Below are positions 35,757-43,185 of a DNA stretch of 64,000 nt, one piece after another. The translations under genes were made by a program, and so were the position numbers. The stretch is from Thalassospira xianhensis MCCC 1A02616. GTDB lineage: Bacteria > Pseudomonadota > Alphaproteobacteria > Rhodospirillales > Thalassospiraceae. The notes under the pieces were generated by a model. It saw only the letters and a program-made list of their open reading frames with translations, was not told where the DNA came from and searched no databases. The stretch lies in NCBI RefSeq assembly GCF_003326475.1, contig NZ_JPWA01000019.1:28522-92521 (forward strand), given 5' to 3'. The number at the start of each line of letters is the position of its first letter. Position 1 is the first letter of the stretch.

Positions 35757-36214
35757 TGCCCGATACAACACCAGACAAGCCGAGCCTGATGATCCGGCGC
35801 CGGATTGCCGCCCCACCGGCAAAGGTTTACGCCGCATGGACCGAACCCGAAAAACTCGCCAGATGGTGGGGCCCCGCGGGTTGCGAAATGATCGATGCCA
35901 GCATCGACGCCCGGACCGGTGGCACCTTTCGCATCCGGTTCAAGGAACCGGGTCCTGATGGTGAAATCCACGATGTCAGCGGCACCTATGACGCGGTCGA
36001 ACCCGATGCAAAGCTGTCCTTTAGTTGGCAATGGATCACCATGCCCGAACGCAAATCGCACGTGACCCTGACCTTTATGGCCGAGGATCACGGGGCGGCC
36101 ACCATTCTGATCCTCCATCACACGCAGTTCTTTGACGAACGCGCGCGTGATGGCCATCAGGAAGGATGGAGCAGCGCGCTTGACAAGCTGGAAGTCTGTT
36201 GCACTTCGGAATGA
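35756..36214 (+). CDS. SRPBCC (AHSA1-like) domain protein
   Basis: A 152-residue START/AHSA1-fold protein with a hydrophobic ligand cavity. Segments typical of the family are RRIAAPPAKVYAAWTEPEKLARWWGP near the N terminus, GGTFRIRF, and the C-terminal helix HQEGWSSALDKLEV. It overlaps the ArsR gene by one base and depends on its transcript. No chemistry is established for the ArsR-linked group; binding or resistance to small hydrophobic molecules is possible. Confidence 0.85.
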   Translation: MPDTTPDKPSLMIRRRIAAPPAKVYAAWTEPEKLARWWGPAGCEMIDASIDARTGGTFRIRFKEPGPDGEIHDVSGTYDAVEPDAKLSFSWQWITMPERKSHVTLTFMAEDHGAATILILHHTQFFDERARDGHQEGWSSALDKLEVCCTSE

Positions 36215-36233
36215 TTTTGCCCCGATTTCCGTC

Positions 36234-36264
36234 TTGACCTCAACCACGGTTAAGGTCGCAACAT
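36234..36264 (+). promoter_or_regulatory. MerR-type spacer operator/promoter upstream of the DHA2 efflux gene
   Basis: TTGACC (36234-36239) is followed by the imperfect dyad GACCTCAACC-AC-GGTTAAGGTC (36236-36257, one mismatch) and a weak -10 CAACAT (36259-36264). This gives a 19-base spacer. A dyad between -35 and -10 with an overlong spacer is the layout used by MerR/SoxR-family activators. No merR gene lies in the window. Confidence 0.45.
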
Positions 36265-36353
36265 CGCCCCGAATGAATACCGCAGAATAAACGCCGCGAT
36301 GCCCCGATTTGTTGCGGCCTGCGCCACCACAAGAAATACAGGAAACACGAGAC

Positions 36354-38009
36354 ATGAGCGCCCCGACACGTCCCGATGCCCCCCTTGCGTCACCCGCCAC
36401 GTCACCGGCCATCGATAACAAGGCCACCCGCCGCGAATGGATTGGGCTCCTGGTTCTGGCCCTGCCCTGCCTTCTGATCGCGATGGATATGACGGTTCTG
36501 CATCTTGCCGTCCCCCATCTGACTGCAAGCCTCAATCCGACGAGCGACCAGCTGCTCTGGATTGTCGATATCTATGGCTTTTTCATTGCCGGATCGCTGA
36601 TCACCATGGGTACGCTTGGCGACCGGATTGGCCGGCGCAAACTGCTGATGATCGGCGGTGGCTGCTTTGGCGCGGCCTCCGTGCTGGCAGCCTTTTCCGA
36701 TACGCCGGAAATGCTGATTTTTGCCCGTGGCGTGCTGGGTATTGCCGGGGCAACATTGATGCCCTCTACCCTGTCGCTGATCCGGTCCATGTTCCACAAT
36801 GACAAGGAACGTTCCTTTGCCATTGCCGCATGGATGACGACCTTTATGGTCGGCACCGCCGCCGGGCCGCTTCTGGGCGGGCTTGTTCTCAGTTATTTCT
36901 GGTGGGGGGCCGTCTTTTTGCTCAATGTGCCGGTGATGGTGCTTTTGCTGATTGTTGCCCCGATCCTTCTGCCCGAACACAAGGCCAAAAGCTTTGGCCG
37001 GCTTGACCTGTTCAGTGCGGCCTTGTCGCTCGGCTCGGTTCTGGCGATCATTTACGGGGTCAAGGTCATTGCTGCCTATGGCTTTGGCAGTGATGCGCTT
37101 GCCGCCCTTGTCTTCGGCCTGCTTGGCGCATGGGTTTTCATCCGCCGTCAGCGCAAGCTTGCCGATCCGCTGCTTGATCTTGATCTGCTTAAACAGAAAA
37201 CCATCTCTTTGCCGATTGTGATCCAGACCGCCGTGATCTTTGCCGGGATGGCCTATTTCCTGTTCCTGTCGCAGGCATTGCAACTGGTCATCGGACTTAC
37301 CCCCATTCAGGCAGGACTTTCGATGCTGCCGGCAACGGTGGCCGGTATTGTCGGCTCTATGGGGGCACCTGTTCTGATGGGGCGCTTCAAACCGGGGCAG
37401 GTCATGACCGGTGCGCTGATCCTGACCGCAATTGGCTTTGGCATGCTCTCCTGGCCGGGCAGTGTCGTCAGCCTTTATGTTCTTGTCGCGGGTGCGACGA
37501 TCTTCTCGCTTGGCATTACGCCGGTTGCGATGATCTGTACGGATATGGTTGTCGCATCCGCCCCTTCGGATCGGGCCGGATCAGCGGCCGCGATGTCCGA
37601 AACCAGCGCCGAGCTTGGTGGTGCGCTTGGCATTGCCATTCTGGGCAGTGTTGGCACCGCGATCTATCGCGATGTGATGGTCAAGGCCGTGCCGTCGGGC
37701 ATCGGGGATGAGGCCGCGGATGCCATCCGCAGCACATTGGGCGGAGCCGTCAATGCACTTTCCGATCTTCCGGCGTCAATATCATCTGACATTCTGCCAC
37801 TTGCACGCGCGGCCTTTACGGATGGCTTACAGGTTATTTCGATTATTTGCACAATTTTGATGGTTTTGTCGGCCATTGGCACCCTGATCGCGTTGCGCGA
37901 TGCCCGTTGTGACACAAATAACGATGATGGGGCGGAAGGCGCAAAAAGCGATGCTGCGCTTGACCCGGCCCTGAAACAGGCAGCCTGTGCCGCCGGAACT
38001 GTGGAGTAG
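36354..38009 (+). CDS. DHA2-family MFS multidrug efflux transporter (SmvA/QacA-like)
   Basis: A 551-residue inner-membrane proton antiporter with about 14 predicted helices. The sequence LLIAMDMTVLHLAVPHLT in helix 1 carries the acidic residue typical of QacA/SmvA drug pumps. GTLGDRIGRRKLLMIGGG is the conserved loop 2-3 motif, and TFMVGTAAGPLLGGL the motif C antiporter signature. Substrates are probably cationic biocides or dyes. The start ATG (MSAPTRPDAP) follows AGGAAACACGAGAC. A GNAT acetyltransferase follows five bases after the stop, forming an export-plus-modification pair. Confidence 0.9.
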   Translation: MSAPTRPDAPLASPATSPAIDNKATRREWIGLLVLALPCLLIAMDMTVLHLAVPHLTASLNPTSDQLLWIVDIYGFFIAGSLITMGTLGDRIGRRKLLMIGGGCFGAASVLAAFSDTPEMLIFARGVLGIAGATLMPSTLSLIRSMFHNDKERSFAIAAWMTTFMVGTAAGPLLGGLVLSYFWWGAVFLLNVPVMVLLLIVAPILLPEHKAKSFGRLDLFSAALSLGSVLAIIYGVKVIAAYGFGSDALAALVFGLLGAWVFIRRQRKLADPLLDLDLLKQKTISLPIVIQTAVIFAGMAYFLFLSQALQLVIGLTPIQAGLSMLPATVAGIVGSMGAPVLMGRFKPGQVMTGALILTAIGFGMLSWPGSVVSLYVLVAGATIFSLGITPVAMICTDMVVASAPSDRAGSAAAMSETSAELGGALGIAILGSVGTAIYRDVMVKAVPSGIGDEAADAIRSTLGGAVNALSDLPASISSDILPLARAAFTDGLQVISIICTILMVLSAIGTLIALRDARCDTNNDDGAEGAKSDAALDPALKQAACAAGTVE

Positions 38010-38014
38010 TCACA

Positions 38015-38722
38015 ATGCGAAGTCCGGAACTCCCCCCAAGACTTGAAAGCAAGCGTTTCATCCTGCGCGATTTCACGCCCTCGGATCGGGCGGCCTTTGT
38101 CGCCTATCAGATGGATGCCCGTTATCGCGCCCTATACGGCACCCCCGATAATGACCGCACCCGTGCGAGCAGCAATGCGCTGTTTGACCGGTTCCTGGCA
38201 TGGCAGGAAGAACAGCCACGGCGCAATTTCCAGGTCGGGATTTTTGATAAATCGTCGGGCGATCTTCTGGGATGTGTCGGCCTGCGTGGCAAGGACCTGC
38301 CGATGGATAGCGCGATTTTCGGGATCGAGCTGTCACCGAGCCATTGGGGGCGTTACCGCGCCGCCATCGAGGCCAGCACAATGATGATCGCCTTTGGTTT
38401 CCGCGAGCTTGATCTTGCGTCGATCATGGGCGTTACGGCCAGCGACAATAAACGCATTGCCCGTCTGGCTGACTGGTTCGGGGCCGAAGTCGTGGCGGAA
38501 CGCCATGGGTCGGAAAATTCCCCCGAATTTACCACCGAATGGACCACCGAATGCGGCACCGCAAAGGTCGACTGGTCGCTTAAACGCACGATTTGGGACC
38601 ATGGCAGACCCGATGCGTCACGCCGTACCGATGCTGGTACCGACAATTTTGTCTACGCCAACTGCAATCTTAAAACCGGCACTGCTGCTGAGATGCAAAA
38701 ACACGCCTGCAAGGGAATGTAA
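38015..38722 (+). CDS. GNAT-family N-acetyltransferase (RimJ/RimL-like)
   Basis: A 235-residue acetyltransferase. SKRFILRDFTPSDRAAFVAYQMD opens the domain, followed by GDLLGCVGLRGKD, FGIELSPSHWGRYRAAIEAS (acetyl-CoA loop region) and ASIMGVTASDNKRIARLADWFGAEVV. The glycine-rich loop is weakly conserved (SHWGRYRA). The C-terminal 40 residues are unusual and possibly disordered. It is five bases behind the efflux gene and preceded by GGAG, so it belongs to the same operon and may modify a toxic substrate. Confidence 0.8.
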   Translation: MRSPELPPRLESKRFILRDFTPSDRAAFVAYQMDARYRALYGTPDNDRTRASSNALFDRFLAWQEEQPRRNFQVGIFDKSSGDLLGCVGLRGKDLPMDSAIFGIELSPSHWGRYRAAIEASTMMIAFGFRELDLASIMGVTASDNKRIARLADWFGAEVVAERHGSENSPEFTTEWTTECGTAKVDWSLKRTIWDHGRPDASRRTDAGTDNFVYANCNLKTGTAAEMQKHACKGM

Positions 38723-38724
38723 GC

Positions 38725-38754
38725 CGGGACCGGTCAGAAATCCGACCGGTCCCG
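38725..38754 (+). terminator. Strong hairpin after the GNAT gene
   Basis: CGGGACCGGTC and GACCGGTCCCG form an 11-bp perfect stem with an 8-base loop, right after the stop codon. No U-tract follows, so it is either a Rho-assisted end or an mRNA-stabilising hairpin. Confidence 0.5.
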
Positions 38755-38864
38755 ACACACGCTTGAATTGCCATCCACTGAATTGCCCATAGACCTTCCC
38801 CGGCATGATTGTCTTTGCATTGCCTTTTGATCAGCGCCGCCACCCGATCAACAAGGAGGATATG

Positions 38865-39593
38865 ATGAAACGCCCCGAAATCGTCTCTCGCGCGGAATGG
38901 CTTGATGCCCGCAAGGCGCATCTTGAACGGGAAAAGGCACATATGCGCGCCTATGACCGCCTGTGCGAGGAACGCCGGACCCTGCCTTGGGTGCGGGTCG
39001 ACAAGGAGTATGTCTTTGACACGCCGGACGGTGAAAAATCGCTCGCCGATCTGTTTGATGGCCGCAATCAGTTAATCGTCTATCACTTCATGTTTGGACC
39101 GGGCTGGAAAGAGGGTTGTGTCGGTTGTTCGTTCCTTGCCGATCATTTTGACGGTGCCAACCTGCATCTCAAGCACCATGACGTGACGCTGGTTGCTGCT
39201 TCCCGCGCGCCGCTTGCGGAATTTCAGGATTTCAAAAAGCGCATGGGCTGGGATTTCCCATGGGTTTCCTCGGCCGGTTCGGACTTCAACTATGATTTCG
39301 AAGCGTCCTTCCGCCCCGATGACGTCAAGGCCGGCAAGGCGACCTATAATTACGCACCCTATACCGGCAAGATGGAAGACCTTCACGGCGAAAGCGTCTT
39401 TGTCCGCGATCCCGAAACCGGCGAGATTTTCCACACCTATTCCAGTTACGCCCGCGCCGGTGATGCCCTGATCGGGGCGCACGCCTTCCTCGACATGACA
39501 CCCTTTGGCCGTAACGAGGACGGGGTGATGGACTGGGTCAAGCTGCATGATCTGTACGAGGATTACAAACCGGTGCATTCCTGCTGTCACTAG
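38865..39593 (+). CDS. DUF899 thioredoxin-like protein
   Basis: A 242-residue thioredoxin-fold protein. The conserved DUF899 order is visible: SRAEWLDARKAHLEREKAH, LPWVRVDKEYVFDTPDGEKSL, then FGPGWKEGCVGCSFLADHFDG with the CVGC redox motif, and a C-terminal HDLYEDYKP. The start is the second ATG of the ATGATG pair, five bases after AGGAGGA. No substrate is known to me for the family. It has a double cysteine at its C terminus (HSCCH). Confidence 0.85.
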   Translation: MKRPEIVSRAEWLDARKAHLEREKAHMRAYDRLCEERRTLPWVRVDKEYVFDTPDGEKSLADLFDGRNQLIVYHFMFGPGWKEGCVGCSFLADHFDGANLHLKHHDVTLVAASRAPLAEFQDFKKRMGWDFPWVSSAGSDFNYDFEASFRPDDVKAGKATYNYAPYTGKMEDLHGESVFVRDPETGEIFHTYSSYARAGDALIGAHAFLDMTPFGRNEDGVMDWVKLHDLYEDYKPVHSCCH

Positions 39594-39631
39594 CAGGGAT
39601 TAGCCGTAAAGCAATCGGTATATGTCCGCAC

Positions 39632-39667
39632 AAAAAAGCCCGCGCTCTGATCCAGGCGCGGGCTTTA
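39632..39667. terminator. Bidirectional intrinsic terminator
   Basis: AAAAAAGCCCGCGC and GCGCGGGCTTT pair with an 11-base loop. It separates the converging DUF899 gene and metQ. Confidence 0.85.
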
Positions 39668-39690
39668 CTTGTTTTGAATAATCGCTGCGA

Positions 39691-40491
39691 TTATTCAGAA
39701 ATTTTGAAAACCGGCAGGACCGAGCCTTCATATTTGGTTTCGATGAATTCGCGGATCGAATCATCGTGATAGGCTTCAACCAGCGTTTTGACCCACGGCG
39801 CGTCTTTGTCCTGGGTGCGGGTGACGATCACGTTGGCATACGGGCTGTCATTGCCTTCGATCGCAATTGAATCCTTGATCGGGTTCAGGCCGGCTTCAAG
39901 CGCGTAGTTGGTGTTGATCGCCGAAGCATCCAGATCGGCAAGCGAACGCGGCAGCTGGGCCGCATCAAGTTCAACGAATTTGATGTTTTTCGGGTTTTCG
40001 ATGACGTCAAGCGGGCTGACCGACAGACCGGCAGCCGGGTCAACCTTGATCAGGCCTTCGGACTGCAGCACCAGAAGCGCACGACCACCATTGGTCGGGT
40101 CGTTTGGAATGCCGACTTCGGCACCGTCTTTAAGCTCGCTCAGATCCTTGATCTTGTCGGAATAGATGCCCATCGGGGTCAGGATGTTATAGCCAACCAC
40201 CGAAAGGTCATAACCGCGATCCTTGATCTGGTTATCAAGGTAAGGCTTGTGCTGGAAGCTGTTGGCCTGCAGGTCGCCATCATCAAGCGCCTGGTTCGGA
40301 ATGACATAATCCGAGAAGCTGATGATTTCGATATCAAGGCCCTTTTCGGCCGCGACCTTGACGACCTGTTCCATGACTTCTTCGTGCGCACCCGGGGTGA
40401 CGCCGATTTTGATTTTCTCGTTCGCCAATGCCTGCCCGGTCAGGGCGGTGGCCAGAACGGCAGCAGCCGTCAGTTTAAGCAGAAACCGCAT
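39691..40491 (-). CDS. metQ: Methionine ABC transporter substrate-binding protein
   Basis: A 266-residue periplasmic binding protein of the NlpA family. A signal peptide (1-23, ending QALA) precedes the mature part EKIKIGVTPGAHEEVMEQV. The conserved segments VIPNQALDDGDLQANSFQHKPYL, IPNDPTNGGRALLVLQ and AINTNYALEAGL surround the ligand pocket. There is no lipobox Cys, unlike many NlpA homologues, so it is soluble in the periplasm. ATG follows AAGGAG. It is the last gene of metN-metI-metQ, controlled by the riboswitch upstream of metN. Confidence 0.93.
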   Translation of the reverse strand: MRFLLKLTAAAVLATALTGQALANEKIKIGVTPGAHEEVMEQVVKVAAEKGLDIEIISFSDYVIPNQALDDGDLQANSFQHKPYLDNQIKDRGYDLSVVGYNILTPMGIYSDKIKDLSELKDGAEVGIPNDPTNGGRALLVLQSEGLIKVDPAAGLSVSPLDVIENPKNIKFVELDAAQLPRSLADLDASAINTNYALEAGLNPIKDSIAIEGNDSPYANVIVTRTQDKDAPWVKTLVEAYHDDSIREFIETKYEGSVLPVFKISE

Positions 40492-40559
40492 GGTAAAACT
40501 CCTTGTTTACTGTGGTGTTTTGCGGGAATTCAAAGAAGATGAAGAAACGAAAACAGTGA

Positions 40560-41219
40560 TCAGATGTTGCGTTTATCAGCCTTGCGCGCCAGCCAGTCGC
40601 CCAGGCTTTGCACCATCTGCACCACCACAATCAGGGTGATGACAACCGCCGCCATAACATCGGGGCGGAAACGCTGATATCCATAACGAATGCCAAGATC
40701 GCCAAGCCCGCCGGCCCCGACCGCACCGACCATCGCCGAATAACCGATCAGGGTGACCGCGGTTAAGGTCAGGCCATGAATGATTCCGGGAAGGGCTTCG
40801 GGCAGCAGCACCTTGGTCACCACCTGGAACGGGCGTGCGCCCATGGCCTGGGCAGCTTCGACAAGGCCGCCATCAACTTCGCGGATGGCACCTTCGATGA
40901 TGCGTGCGATGAACGGAATGGCCGCCACCGTGAGGGGCACAATCGCGGCCGCCGTACCGATGGATGTCCCCGCTACCAGACGGGTAAACGGAATAATCGC
41001 CACGGCCAGAATGATGAAGGGGACGGACCGGGTCGCATTGACGATCGGACCGATGATTTTCTGGAACAGCGGGGCTTCGAACAGTTCGCCGCGCCCGGAT
41101 GTCGCCAGGATCACCCCGATTGGCAAACCGAATGTCGTGCCAAGTACAAGGGCCGAAATCACCATCGAAAAGGTTTCAAGCGTTGCCTGAAGCAGGATCG
41201 GTGCAAGTGTTGCAAACAT
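40560..41219 (-). CDS. metI: Methionine ABC transporter permease
   Basis: A 219-residue membrane permease with five to six helices. The EAA loop reads EAAQAMGARPFQVVTKVLLPEALPGI and couples to MetN. PIVNATRSVPFIIL and YSAMVGAVGAGGLGDL are typical MetI segments. It starts two bases after the metN stop, indicating coupled translation. Confidence 0.95.
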   Translation of the reverse strand: MFATLAPILLQATLETFSMVISALVLGTTFGLPIGVILATSGRGELFEAPLFQKIIGPIVNATRSVPFIILAVAIIPFTRLVAGTSIGTAAAIVPLTVAAIPFIARIIEGAIREVDGGLVEAAQAMGARPFQVVTKVLLPEALPGIIHGLTLTAVTLIGYSAMVGAVGAGGLGDLGIRYGYQRFRPDVMAAVVITLIVVVQMVQSLGDWLARKADKRNI

Positions 41220-41221
41220 GA

Positions 41222-42019
41222 TTAAGCCTCCTCCTGCCCGGCGGTCGCAGCGGTATTGTTCCGCGCCGGATAATCCAGAAATTCATCAGCCAGAAGCGAT
41301 TGGGTCGTGGCGTGGGCCGGATTGGCGAAAATCGCATCAACCTTGCCTTCCTCGACAATCACGCCGCCATCCATCACCGCCACCCGGTCACACAACTGTT
41401 TGACCACCGCCATTTCATGGGTGATCACCACCATGGTCAGGCCAAGGCGTTTGTTGATGTCACGCAGCAGGCTGAGAATCTGGCGGGTGGTTTCCGGATC
41501 AAGGGCGGATGTGACCTCGTCACACAGAACGACCTTGGGATTGCTTGAAAGCGCACGCGCAATGCCGACACGCTGTTTCTGGCCACCGGAAAGTTCGGCG
41601 GGATAGCGGTCACGTTTGTCTTCAAGCCCGACCAGCGGCAACAACGGATCAACAGCCGCGGCAATATCGGCCTTGCTGGCCCCGGCCAGCTCAAGCGGCA
41701 GGGCGATATTGTCGTAAACCGTGCGCGATGACAGCAGATTGAAATGCTGGAACACCATGCCAAGCTGACGGCGAAACAGCGGCAGATCGCGTTTTGCCAG
41801 TTGCGTCACATCGGTGCCATCAACAATGACACTGCCCGCTGTCGGGACTTCAAGCAGGTTGATGCAGCGAATAAGTGTGGATTTGCCCGCACCAGACCTG
41901 CCAATAACCCCAACGATTTCACCGGCTGCGATATCAAGATTGATGCCGTGCAGCGCCTTGTGCGCCGGGCTTCCGCGCCGTGCGGGGTAAGTCTTCTGGA
42001 CGTTCGAGAGCCTGATCAT
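41222..42019 (-). CDS. metN: Methionine ABC transporter ATP-binding protein
   Basis: A 265-residue ABC ATPase powering methionine uptake. Walker A is [16 protein letters not shown], the signature is [15 protein letters not shown] and Walker [15 protein letters not shown]. The C-terminal regulatory ACT-like domain found in E. coli MetN (343 aa) is absent, since the protein ends soon after the ABC domain. So feedback by internal methionine at the protein level is probably missing and control depends on the RNA leader. The ATG of MIRLSNVQ is preferred; a TTG three codons earlier is possible. Confidence 0.93.
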   Translation of the reverse strand: MIRLSNVQKTYPARRGSPAHKALHGINLDIAAGEIVGVIGRSGAGKSTLIRCINLLEVPTAGSVIVDGTDVTQLAKRDLPLFRRQLGMVFQHFNLLSSRTVYDNIALPLELAGASKADIAAAVDPLLPLVGLEDKRDRYPAELSGGQKQRVGIARALSSNPKVVLCDEVTSALDPETTRQILSLLRDINKRLGLTMVVITHEMAVVKQLCDRVAVMDGGVIVEEGKVDAIFANPAHATTQSLLADEFLDYPARNNTAATAGQEEA

Positions 42020-42042
42020 GGATCCCAACCTTTTCCGAACAT

Positions 42043-42074
42043 AAAAAAACCGCCGCGGCTATTCCCGAGGCGGT
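42043..42074 (-). terminator. Intrinsic terminator in the metN leader
   Basis: On the minus strand ACCGCCTCGG and CCGCGGCGGT pair around a GAATAG loop with a two-base mismatch, followed by seven U. It lies between the SAM-II aptamer and the metN start codon, 24 bases before the ATG, so it must be read through for expression. Confidence 0.85.
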
Positions 42075-42096
42075 CGTACATGTCGGAGCGTGCACG

Positions 42097-42156
42097 CCCT
42101 CTCGCTTTAGCCGCATTTTTATCGCGCCCGCAAGCTGAGGAGCAAATCGGCGCGTT
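42097..42156 (-). ncRNA. SAM-II riboswitch aptamer controlling metNIQ
   Basis: On the minus strand, CGCGCC (42154-42149) pairs with GGCGCG (42128-42123) as P1. The conserved GATTT follows the 5' arm, GATAAA follows the 3' arm, then GCTAAA and a G-rich GAGAGGG. CCUC in the loop can pair with GAGG at the 3' end to make the SAM-II pseudoknot. Order and spacing match the metX SAM-II RNA whose structure is known. The predicted transcription start lies just upstream, so the aptamer is at the very 5' end. SAM binding should switch off methionine uptake. Confidence 0.88.
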
Positions 42157-42166
42157 CGATATGACA

Positions 42167-42195
42167 TGTATAGCGAACCGAACGCCGTTCATCAA
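42167..42195 (-). promoter_or_regulatory. Sigma-70 promoter of metNIQ
   Basis: On the minus strand TTGATG (42195-42190), a 17-base spacer and TATACA (42172-42167). It predicts a start near 42160, immediately before the SAM-II aptamer. Confidence 0.7.
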
Positions 42196-42332
42196 TCCCG
42201 ATGCGCATGCAATTTACGCATGGCTTGCATGAGATCGAAATAATCAACAGGGAGTATTTGTATTAACTTCGCCTGTCACAGGCCCCGCACGCCCGCGTCA
42301 TAGGACGTCTTCACCAAAGCGGGACTGGACAA

Positions 42333-43178
42333 ATGGCCTATGCCGACAGGATCAGCGACCTTGCCCGAACACTGGCGCAATACCCGACCAGTGTCACCAT
42401 CACCGGCAGCAAGATCGACATTCGCACCGCCAAGCAGCTTGAAAGCCTGAATGCGCAGATCAGCAATGACCAGAGCCTTGCCCGCGATGGCGATACCCTG
42501 ATTGCAGCAGGCAGCGGCAAGGATGCCAAGGCGTTGTCGCAACGCATTACCGATGCCGCCCCGCAGGTCGGTAATCTTCTGGCGGCGTTTGGGGCGCAGG
42601 ATACCGAACGGCTCAAGACGCTGAGCATCATGAGCAAGCAGAAATTCGATGCGAGTGCCGCCAGCCGCCTTCAGGCTGAGAAACGCTTTGCCGATGAGGT
42701 TGCGAAACTGATGGCACAGGAAGCACAGGCGGTTGCGGCACTGCCAACATCGCCCTGCGGCCCGAAACCGCAACCCACACCAACGCCGACACCATCGCCA
42801 TCGCCCGGCCCCAGCCCGTCACCGGTGCCGTCGCTTGATGATGTGATCGCGTCGCTTCCCGGTTATTTGCAGATCACCATTCCCGATGCGGTTGCCGGAT
42901 ATGACGCCGACAGTCTGGCGGTCGCCATCAAGGCCGCCGGGGATGCCGCGATCAGGCTTGGCGTCAAAACGCCCGACGGGATTACCGATTACGCCACCGT
43001 ACAATTCACCGGCGGCCCTGACATCAGCAACCAGCCGTGGGCGAGTGCAATCCTGAAGGATGCCGGGCTTGGCACCATCGATGACCGGATTGCCATTCTG
43101 AACAACGCGCTTCAGGCACGGCTTCTGATGGCCGATGCGATGAACGCCAGCCCATCACCCGCCCCTACCAGCCGCTGA
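42333..43178 (+). CDS. Unrecognised protein, first gene of the deiminase cassette
   Basis: A 281-residue protein I cannot assign. It has three parts. Residues 1-137 are Ala- and Gln-rich and helical (LARTLAQYP, ALSQRITDAAPQVGNLLAAF, AEKRFADEVAKLMAQE). Residues 138-167 form a Pro/Thr/Ser linker with alternating proline and a single cysteine (C142). Residues 168-281 form a second, mixed domain (LPGYLQITIPDAVAGYD, DDRIAILNNALQARLLMADAM). There is no signal peptide or membrane segment. It ends seven bases before the arginine deiminase gene, so the two are co-transcribed. The linker suggests a secreted or multi-partner protein. Function unknown. Confidence 0.75.
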   Translation: MAYADRISDLARTLAQYPTSVTITGSKIDIRTAKQLESLNAQISNDQSLARDGDTLIAAGSGKDAKALSQRITDAAPQVGNLLAAFGAQDTERLKTLSIMSKQKFDASAASRLQAEKRFADEVAKLMAQEAQAVAALPTSPCGPKPQPTPTPTPSPSPGPSPSPVPSLDDVIASLPGYLQITIPDAVAGYDADSLAVAIKAAGDAAIRLGVKTPDGITDYATVQFTGGPDISNQPWASAILKDAGLGTIDDRIAILNNALQARLLMADAMNASPSPAPTSR

Positions 43179-43185
43179 GGACGTC

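Noticed and set aside
38725..38754. Strong hairpin considered as a mobile-element end or REP-type repeat
   Set aside because: Found once only in the window, no neighbouring transposase; better read as a transcript-end hairpin.
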